DNA from: Acidobacteriaceae bacterium | GTDB taxonomy: Bacteria > Acidobacteriota > Terriglobia > Bryobacterales > Bryobacteraceae | DNA: 47,859 bases | NCBI GenBank assembly: GCA_019233755.1 | Contig: JAFAMD010000047.1 | Coordinates: 1 to 47,859 of the forward strand | Direction of reading: 5' to 3' | In this document: in pieces, positions 34,414-40,683 of the stretch | How the letters are laid out: each line of letters starts with the position of its first letter | How positions within the stretch are numbered: position 1 is the stretch's first letter | The notes under the pieces: model-generated | The model's input: the letters and a program-made list of their open reading frames with translations, nothing else | What the model was told of the DNA's origin: nothing | The model's database searches: none | Program-made: the position numbers and the translations under genes

Positions 34414-34950
34414 TCAATTGTCGAAAACGTTCTCTGGTTTCATCCGGCAATACTTGATCCAAGAATCGTAGATGAAACTGCCGCTCGCATCCTCGCTACA
34501 TCCAGTACTCTTGTCTTGGGCCAATTGAGATAACTGATCCATTCGCGGCCTGTTGCCGCTACGTTCTAGCCCGTCGTAATACTCATCACCCGGAGATTTG
34601 ATCTCGCCCTTTCTTGCGGAGTCGAGGAGCGGTTGCACGATTTGTTGTGCTTCCTCGAACCACTGAGCGACGTCAGGTAGTCCCAGTTCCCTCAGCCCGT
34701 CACCGGCCTCCTGCACGAGACCTGGCTCGCCGAAGTTTAGGAAGTGCCAGCCCAAATCGTCCAACGTGAGGCTAACATCGAGGTGGTGTGTCGCCGCCAT
34801 TGCGCGGAGGCCGGTTGGTAGTTGCCGGATTGCCGCGGCATAGGAGCCGTCATCAGAATACGGGTCGGCCTTAACACGATCCGTCAAGATCGAGAAAATC
34901 TCGTTCAGCAGATCCTTATTGTTTTTTGCGAGCACCGCGTATTCAGCCAT
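34414..34950 (-). CDS. DUF4375/DMP19-like hypothetical protein
   Basis: A 178-residue soluble protein. I start it at the ATG at 34950 (M-A-E-Y-A-V-L-A-K-N-N-K); the frame stays open to 35061, but that part is Arg-rich and unlike a protein. The middle (T-H-H-L-D-V-S-L-T, then H-F-L-N-F-G-E and a helix L-R-E-L-G-L-P-D-V-A-Q-W-F-E-E-A) resembles the DUF4375/DMP19 fold found in small bacterial proteins of unknown role. The resemblance is weak. It lies within the putative integrated element and has no clear partner. Confidence 0.7.
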   Translation of the reverse strand: MAEYAVLAKNNKDLLNEIFSILTDRVKADPYSDDGSYAAAIRQLPTGLRAMAATHHLDVSLTLDDLGWHFLNFGEPGLVQEAGDGLRELGLPDVAQWFEEAQQIVQPLLDSARKGEIKSPGDEYYDGLERSGNRPRMDQLSQLAQDKSTGCSEDASGSFIYDSWIKYCRMKPENVFDN

Positions 34951-35170
34951 CGAATGCCTAGTATAGGTCTCATCACTCAAATCCGCCGCGCGCAATGTCG
35001 AACGATACTGCTTCGACGGCCTGTCTACAGCGCGCCGTCGAAGCACGTTAGGGCGTCGCAAAAATCTCCGCTGTTCGACACGCGCCTGACGCGCGCTTCA
35101 GCCCGGAAAAGGCCGGCCATGGCGTTCCGAAATTAGCCTGCAGAATTTCCTTAGTAATTGAGGGAGCTAG

Positions 35171-35317
35171 ATGCGAATGCGGAACGGCACGTTGAAGCAG
35201 GCTAGGAGTGCGGTCCGGCTCAGTCGCCGGGATCAAGAGCGGATCGAACGCGCGCTGAAGGACGAAGGCTATGCCCAACGTCAGTACGTTCATTCGAGTT
35301 TGGTCGGGGCGGTGTGA
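35171..35317 (+). CDS. Possible small basic protein next to tRNA-Pro
   Basis: A 48-codon frame with GAGGGAG a few bases before the ATG. The product is basic and helical (R-L-S-R-R-D-Q-E-R-I-E-R-A-L-K-D-E-G-Y). It ends with a TGA inside the tRNA-Pro gene, exactly where the att-like repeat ends. It may be the tail of a gene brought or cut by integration, or chance. Confidence 0.3.
   Translation: MRMRNGTLKQARSAVRLSRRDQERIERALKDEGYAQRQYVHSSLVGAV
35300..35317 (-). repeat. tRNA-Pro copy of the att-like repeat
   Basis: The 18-bp sequence identical to 32483-32500. It covers the CCA end, discriminator base, 3' acceptor strand and part of the T stem of tRNA-Pro, plus one base outside. With the other copy it bounds about 2.8 kb. 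Confidence 0.8.
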
Positions 35318-35377
35318 TTTGAACACACGACCCCCTGCGCCCAAGGCAGGTGCGCTACCAGGCTGCGCTACGCCCCG
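35301..35377 (-). tRNA. tRNA-Pro (TGG)
   Basis: A 77-nt cloverleaf including an encoded CCA. Acceptor CGGGGCG pairs with CGCCCCG. The D arm (GCGC…GCGC), the anticodon stem CCTGC/GCAGG with loop CTTGGGC (anticodon TGG), and the T arm GTGTG-TTCAAAT-CACAC are all intact. Confidence 0.95.
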
Positions 35378-35452
35378 ACGTGTGTTGCTCTGTTGATTAT
35401 AAACCACTTGCCGACAACACGCGCACAGTAATGAAGGTTTGTTGACGAGAGG

Positions 35453-36493
35453 TCAGGTTTTGCGAGCGACAATCAAAGGCGAGGGCGCAGGGGCTTCGAT
35501 CGTAAGTACTTCGCCAAACCCAGCCGACCACAGCCATTGCCGGTATTCTGACAGCGTGAAGGTATCGCCTTCAGGCGTGACCGCCAGCATGTTCACCGCG
35601 AAAAGGAGCGGGAAAAGGGCCTCCCGCCTCTGCTCATCCGGAATGATCTCGGCAATCAGTAACCGGCCGCCTGGCTTCAAAGCTCGGTAGACGCGATCGA
35701 AAAGTCTCTTGCTCTGTTCAGCGCCTATTCCGTGGCAGATGTGGCCCAGGATCGCGACATCGTACGTCGTTTCCCCAAAATCAATATCAAGAAGGTCGCC
35801 GGGCAGATACTCGTATTGATCTGCGACCCCTTCTTGGGCCACAAATCGCCGGGTCACATTCTCGATCACTCCCGGCAGATCAGCTACGGTAACACGCGTA
35901 TGGGGATCACGGCGCGCCAGCGGCAGACTCCATACGCCCGATCCTGCGGCTATGTCCAGCACGCGCAGTTTCCGATCATTTTGATAAGCACAAATCGCGT
36001 TCGCTGCTACCTCCGCCGCGGGCAGCGAGAGCGTGTACAGCGGATCAACCAAGCTTTCGAAAAACCTTTCCACATTCTCAGTGGCTTCCGCTGGCGGTTT
36101 TCCGCTGCGCACCGTCTGGGCCAGTTGAAACCAACTGCCGCGCAGAACGTCGCCCTGGTGGACTCGCACAAACTGACCGAGGTAGGCCGGACTATCAGTA
36201 GATAGAAACCGGCTAGCCACCGCAGAAAGAGGATAGCGATCGGCGTCCTTCTCGAGAAAGCCCATCCCGGCAAGCGCATCCATCAGGATGCGTAGTGCGC
36301 GTGTGGAGTATCCCGTGCGCAGGGCGAGTGAATCGACGCTATTGTATCCGTGTCCAATTTCGCTGAACAGATCCAGTTCTACAGCGGCAAGCAATACTGC
36401 CGTCTGACACGTCGCGTAAGTTGTTTCGACGACGGGCATGGCATTGACATCCTCCCTCGCCTGTTTCTCACGATTCCGATCTGAGGTTTCCAT
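35453..36493 (-). CDS. SAM-dependent O-methyltransferase
   Basis: A 346-residue class I methyltransferase with an N-terminal winged-helix dimerisation domain (about 15-100: T-A-V-L-L-A-A-V-E-L-D-L-F, then S-T-R-A-L-R-I-L-M-D-A-L-A). The SAM site follows (V-L-D-I-A-A-G-S-G-V-W near 185), with D-L-P-G-V and the post-II motif L-K-P-G-G-R-L-L-I. It resembles plant-type O-methyltransferases and bacterial hydroxyneurosporene or polyketide methyltransferases. I start at the ATG at 36493 because AGGAG lies 9 nt upstream. The frame is open to 36793, but the extra part looks non-coding. The substrate is unknown; no biosynthetic cluster surrounds it. Confidence 0.88.
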   Translation of the reverse strand: METSDRNREKQAREDVNAMPVVETTYATCQTAVLLAAVELDLFSEIGHGYNSVDSLALRTGYSTRALRILMDALAGMGFLEKDADRYPLSAVASRFLSTDSPAYLGQFVRVHQGDVLRGSWFQLAQTVRSGKPPAEATENVERFFESLVDPLYTLSLPAAEVAANAICAYQNDRKLRVLDIAAGSGVWSLPLARRDPHTRVTVADLPGVIENVTRRFVAQEGVADQYEYLPGDLLDIDFGETTYDVAILGHICHGIGAEQSKRLFDRVYRALKPGGRLLIAEIIPDEQRREALFPLLFAVNMLAVTPEGDTFTLSEYRQWLWSAGFGEVLTIEAPAPSPLIVARKT

Positions 36494-36927
36494 AGGAAGG
36501 TCTCCTGATTCCAGACTTGCGTCCTGATTGCTCAAGTTTTTCGCGCTGACGTTGCCCAGATACGACGACGTGCTCCTTGACATGGCCAACGTTTCACCGA
36601 TCGCCGTCTCAACCACCCGAGCGCCCCTCTTGATCTTGCCCATGAGCATAGCGCCGTGAATTGCGCTATGCAGAACTCCGCAAGCGCGCCCTCGTTCGCG
36701 TTTTGGGCCAATCGCCTCTGCGCCTATTTCAAGGTGCGCGAGAAGCCAATGCTCCAGGTTGTTGTGCCGGGAGCGGATCTCGTGATAACACAACTTAGAT
36801 TAAGGGTAAATACATTAGCATGTGAAAAATACTTGTAAGTTTGCATGAAACAGCAGTGCTGTTCTGCGGTCTAACCGGCGGTATCTCGGGCTGCGAATAC
36901 TCGACATCCGCCAAAGGAACTCATGCG
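36494..36927. other. Divergent promoter region
   Basis: 434 bp between the divergent methyltransferase and MauG-like genes. The stretch 36785-36840 is notably A+T-rich and probably holds a promoter. Open frames here (for example the upstream extension of the methyltransferase) are not convincing. Confidence 0.4.
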
Positions 36928-38523
36928 ATGAAGGGCATCATTTATAGCATCGCATTTGCTGCGCCTGTGGCAATGCTTCTGCTCAGTGCGCAATCCCACG
37001 GCATATCGGCGCAAATGGAAACTTCGTCGGGGAATAGCTGTTTGAGCGGGTATCCGTATCCAGCAGGCCTGATCCCGGCAAGCGTTTGCACGCAGATGAA
37101 TGAGGTCTTACAGCAGATCGATGAGGCGGAGCAGGCCACTCTCAAGAAAGCGCGGGCTTTGTCTATCGAGCCCGGCACACGACTGCCGCAGATTCGAATT
37201 CTCGGCAAACTGCTGCTGTACGACAAGAACTACTCAGCCTTGCGCAACGAGGCTTGCACTTCATGCCACAGCAAAGAAACCGGCTTCACGGGTCCGATCT
37301 CGGTATTGAATCAAACAACAGTTTCGTATCCCGGCTCTGTTCGATATCGTTTCGGCAGCCGCAAGCCAAAAAGCTACGCCTACTCTCCGTATTCTCAGAT
37401 CTTCCATCTCGATCCAAACTCGCAGCAGTTCTATGGCGGGAACTTCTGGGATCAGCGAGCTACTGCTTGGAAGCTTCAGAACTCGTCTTCGCAACAAGCG
37501 CAGGAGCCGCCCGTCGATCCTTTGGAACTGGGCTTTCCAGACTCGGCGTGCGTGGCCTACCGACTTTCGCAGGCGCCGTACTTGTTTTTGTTCAAAGCCG
37601 TCTGGGGCGTCGGTATTACGGCGATCAAATTCCCATGGAATATCGAGGAGATCTGCAGCACGCCCACGCAGGGGCCCCCCGATCCGGATTTCGCGGGCAA
37701 CGTTCCGCTGGATGAGTTGAGCCGCTCGTTGGTGAAGACTGTTTTCGATCAGTTCGCCATGTCGATTGCGGCCAACGAGGCCGGACCCGATGTGAGTCCC
37801 TTCACTTCCAAGTTCGACTACGCGATCACACATCCAAATCAGCAAGTGTTAACCGCCGATGAAGAGGAGGGCTGGGAGCTGTTCGATGGAAAGGGCAAAT
37901 GCAATCTCTGCCATCTTGATAGTCTGACCGCGTTCCAGAGGGGACGGCCGGAGATATCGACTGATCAAGTGCCCGAGACCGAGCCCCTGTTCACTGATTT
38001 CACCGCATTCAATCTGGGACTGCCGAAGAACGACGACATACCATACCTGTATGAAGACAAGGCCGACAAATACGGCGTGGCGCCGAACCCGCAGGGGCTT
38101 TCATATACCGATAACGGATTGGGCGACTTCTTGCGCAATGCTGCGGGAACCGGACAGATCAACCCGAAGAATCGCTGGATGAAATTCGCCGCACAGAGCG
38201 ACGGCAAATTCCAGACCGCGACGACTCGCGACGTCGATAAGCGCCCATATGCGACATTTGTCAAATCTTACTTCCATAACGGCGTCATCAAGGACCTGAA
38301 AACAGTAGTTCATTTCTACAACACGAGCGATGTGCTGCCGCGTTGTGCAAAGGGCGAGGATGACCCTGGGTTCGGGAAGATGTGCTGGCCTCCGCCGGAG
38401 GTGCCCGAAAATGTCGATCAACGCATCGGTAATCTCGGGTTGACCGGTCATGAAGAAGACCTGATCGTCGACTTCATGAAAACACTTACGGATGGATACA
38501 CGAAACCCAACCCCGATCAATAA
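36928..38523 (+). CDS. Di-haem MauG/cytochrome c peroxidase-like protein
   Basis: A 531-residue secreted protein with two c-type haem sites, C110-T-S-C-H114 and C325-N-L-C-H329, in the arrangement of the bacterial cytochrome c peroxidase/MauG family. The signal peptide is residues 1-27 or so (M-K-G-I-I-Y-S-I-A-F-A-A-P-V-A-M-L-L-L-S-A-Q). The ATG at 36928 follows AAAGGAA; an earlier frame start at 36841 is less likely. It is longer than typical peroxidases (about 330-350), with large inserts between the haems. Function could be peroxide reduction or oxidation of a partner protein or polymer in the periplasm. Its immediate neighbours give no hint of a partner. Confidence 0.88.
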   Translation: MKGIIYSIAFAAPVAMLLLSAQSHGISAQMETSSGNSCLSGYPYPAGLIPASVCTQMNEVLQQIDEAEQATLKKARALSIEPGTRLPQIRILGKLLLYDKNYSALRNEACTSCHSKETGFTGPISVLNQTTVSYPGSVRYRFGSRKPKSYAYSPYSQIFHLDPNSQQFYGGNFWDQRATAWKLQNSSSQQAQEPPVDPLELGFPDSACVAYRLSQAPYLFLFKAVWGVGITAIKFPWNIEEICSTPTQGPPDPDFAGNVPLDELSRSLVKTVFDQFAMSIAANEAGPDVSPFTSKFDYAITHPNQQVLTADEEEGWELFDGKGKCNLCHLDSLTAFQRGRPEISTDQVPETEPLFTDFTAFNLGLPKNDDIPYLYEDKADKYGVAPNPQGLSYTDNGLGDFLRNAAGTGQINPKNRWMKFAAQSDGKFQTATTRDVDKRPYATFVKSYFHNGVIKDLKTVVHFYNTSDVLPRCAKGEDDPGFGKMCWPPPEVPENVDQRIGNLGLTGHEEDLIVDFMKTLTDGYTKPNPDQ

Positions 38524-38665
38524 GGACCGCCTCACCGGGGACATGAGAAGAATACATCCAACAACGTGTGCTCCCGTTTTACGAGCAAAATGCGCCACCG
38601 GAGTTGATCCGGCAGCGCATTGGAGAACTACCTCCGCGGTTGGAAGGCGCCAGGTGTTTCAGGGT

Positions 38666-40027
38666 TTACTGGGTAGGTCCGACGTAGCCTGGCAGGTTCT
38701 CCGAGGTCCACGCCTGGTAAAGGTTGCCTACGTTGCACGCGGCTGTAACGACGGTGCCGTTGTTATCCTGCAGGCATCGTCCCGTCCGCCGGTCGAAGAT
38801 GCTCCCGCCGTAGAATTCCCAGTTCTGAAAATTACCTGTGTTGCAGCTATCGGTATAGACGTTGCCGTTGTAATTGCTGTCCAGGCATAGTCCCGTCTGC
38901 GCGTCGACGATAGTGTTAACCTTGAACTGCCAATTCTGGGAGCTGCTTCCGGTGCAGGTATCCGTATAGACGTTGCCATTGTTAGCGTTGTAATTGCCGG
39001 TGTCCAGACATAGTCCCGTCTTTATGTTAGCTCCGACCCAGGTAGGTTGGTATTGAATTAGTGCTCCCGAGATAGCTGTTCCCCAAGAGCCGTTATCATC
39101 ACTTAGATCGCGTAAATAATTCCAACCCATAATGCCGCCAAATTGAAAAGGGTAGTCTGCCTGGAGTGTAGATATTACGGTTCGCATATCGTTACCATTG
39201 GGGTCATTATCGAGCGGAATGTATCCATCGCCGGTGCAATTGTTGTTGGCGCCTGTCGCACAGGTGGATACGGGTAAGCCCATAACCACTCTTTTGGCCT
39301 CTCCCACGACACCTACTATGGACTGATAGTCGGATATCTTCTGCTGTGCAGTGCAATCCGTTGCCGGAGGACCGTCCGTGCAGTTGTTGTAGGTTTGGTT
39401 GTTAAACCATGCAATCTCACCAACTGTATTGTAAAAAATCGAGACGTATGGGGGCTGACTGTAGCTGTAATTCTGCAACCAGTAGGGGGTTGCCGGGGCA
39501 TGGGTGATGATAGGCCACGGTTGCTGCTGTTGCAGTTGATTGTAAAGATTGTTCGTTAGCTGAGTCAGAAAGTCCACGCCATCGTAACCCGCTTGACCCT
39601 GAAATGCGCTAGTGTCTTCGAAATCAATGTCAACTCCATCGAAGCCATTGTTCTGCACAATGCCGGCTAGCTGACCCGCCAGACTACTCACCATGCTGGC
39701 GCATGCAGCGTATTGCCCGGATCCGGCGTTCCCGAATGAGACCAGAACAGTCTTACCAGCGTCATGTAGCGTTTGGACACTGGCTGCGATATCGCTCTCT
39801 AAGTTGCCATTAGATCCCAGATTACAATTTGAATCTGGTACTACAAAGTTCACGATAACATCGGTGTAGGGTGAGGAGGCGAGTGTTTGTAGTTCAGTGG
39901 AATCACCATTCCAGTAGATGACATTGTGAGGCGGTGTCGGCCCACCGATCTGGCTATAACAGAGTGGGGTCAACGGCATCAGTGCAAGACCTAAGGCAAT
40001 GGACCCAGGTTTTAGTAGGTTTTTCAT
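38666..40027 (-). CDS. Secreted GH18 chitinase-like protein with ricin-type lectin domain
   Basis: A 453-residue secreted protein. The signal peptide is residues 1-25. The GH18 barrel (about 32-310) has the catalytic signature D130-G-V-D133-I-D135-F-E137, with Glu137 as the acid. The C-terminal region (about 325-445) is a ricin-B beta-trefoil with three Q-x-W motifs (Q-N-W twice, Q-A-W) and three similar subdomains (G-x-C-L-D). It should hydrolyse chitin or related N-acetylglucosamine polymers while the lectin holds the glycan. G+C content appears lower than in the flanking genes, suggesting acquisition by transfer. AAGGAA lies before the ATG. Confidence 0.92.
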   Translation of the reverse strand: MKNLLKPGSIALGLALMPLTPLCYSQIGGPTPPHNVIYWNGDSTELQTLASSPYTDVIVNFVVPDSNCNLGSNGNLESDIAASVQTLHDAGKTVLVSFGNAGSGQYAACASMVSSLAGQLAGIVQNNGFDGVDIDFEDTSAFQGQAGYDGVDFLTQLTNNLYNQLQQQQPWPIITHAPATPYWLQNYSYSQPPYVSIFYNTVGEIAWFNNQTYNNCTDGPPATDCTAQQKISDYQSIVGVVGEAKRVVMGLPVSTCATGANNNCTGDGYIPLDNDPNGNDMRTVISTLQADYPFQFGGIMGWNYLRDLSDDNGSWGTAISGALIQYQPTWVGANIKTGLCLDTGNYNANNGNVYTDTCTGSSSQNWQFKVNTIVDAQTGLCLDSNYNGNVYTDSCNTGNFQNWEFYGGSIFDRRTGRCLQDNNGTVVTAACNVGNLYQAWTSENLPGYVGPTQ

Positions 40028-40053
40028 CGTGATGTTTCCTTATTGAATCGCTT

Positions 40054-40308
40054 CTAACGGGATAAACTGCTGTTGAGGCATCGCTCCGCACTACGAGCAG
40101 AGCGCTCAATAGCTTCTATCTCCTCTTTGTTACTGTTCAGCACGGCTTGAATTAACACGTCGAGAATTAACGCCTCGTACGATGACAATTCCGCATCGCG
40201 CGCTCCTCCGTGCGGAGTCGTACTAGGAAAATACTGGGCTTCGTCTTGCGACGAAAAGACCGACTGTGATTCCGCCGCGACGTCGGTGTCGCTTTTTCTT
40301 TGTTGCAT
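40054..40308 (-). CDS. Small acidic hypothetical protein upstream of GH18
   Basis: An 84-residue protein with no signal or membrane segment: a Ser/Gln-rich N-terminal half and a C-terminal helix (S-Y-E-A-L-I-L-D-V-L-I-Q-A-V-L-N-S-N-K-E-E-I-E). It is 26 bp upstream of the GH18 gene and on the same strand, so the two may be co-transcribed. No family is recognised, and the ribosome binding site is weak. Confidence 0.5.
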   Translation of the reverse strand: MQQRKSDTDVAAESQSVFSSQDEAQYFPSTTPHGGARDAELSSYEALILDVLIQAVLNSNKEEIEAIERSARSAERCLNSSLSR

Positions 40309-40683
40309 TGCTAATTAGGATCGGTCCCGGCGGTTAGGGCAAATAGAGCGAACCGCTCTGCTTCGAGGCCTTACTTCGCCGGGCTAACGATCGTCCTCCA
40401 TGCAGAAGGGCGACGTTTTGCGCTTGATCCCACCAGCGTTGCGCGTAACTAGACCGCGCACAACGGACTGCCAAGCAGCTTGTGTGCTTATTCTGGAGTG
40501 GTGAGCGCCTTCAGATGTGTGCTGGCCTGCTTCCGGTAGATTGGCCGCGGATCAGATAACAGCGTGTTCTGGCTCTGCCGAAATAAACGTTGTGCCCTTT
40601 GCACCCGTCTCGCGGTCGGCGTTTCGTCTACCTACAGGGGATCTTTTGGTCTTTTGATTGCGCGCGACCGGCTCGGTTCGATG
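40309..40683. other. Intergenic region
   Basis: 375 bp between the small gene and the end of the kinase gene. No gene, repeat or convincing terminator was seen. It must hold the promoter of the GH18 pair. Confidence 0.4.

Noticed and set aside
35048..35407. 119-codon minus-strand frame across tRNA-Pro
   Set aside because: Its start is a translation of the tRNA itself (G-V-A-Q-P-G-S-A type sequence); the rest has no protein character.
36494..36793. 100-residue N-terminal extension of the methyltransferase
   Set aside because: The ATG at 36493 has a good ribosome binding site and matches the family start; the extension shows no conserved sequence.
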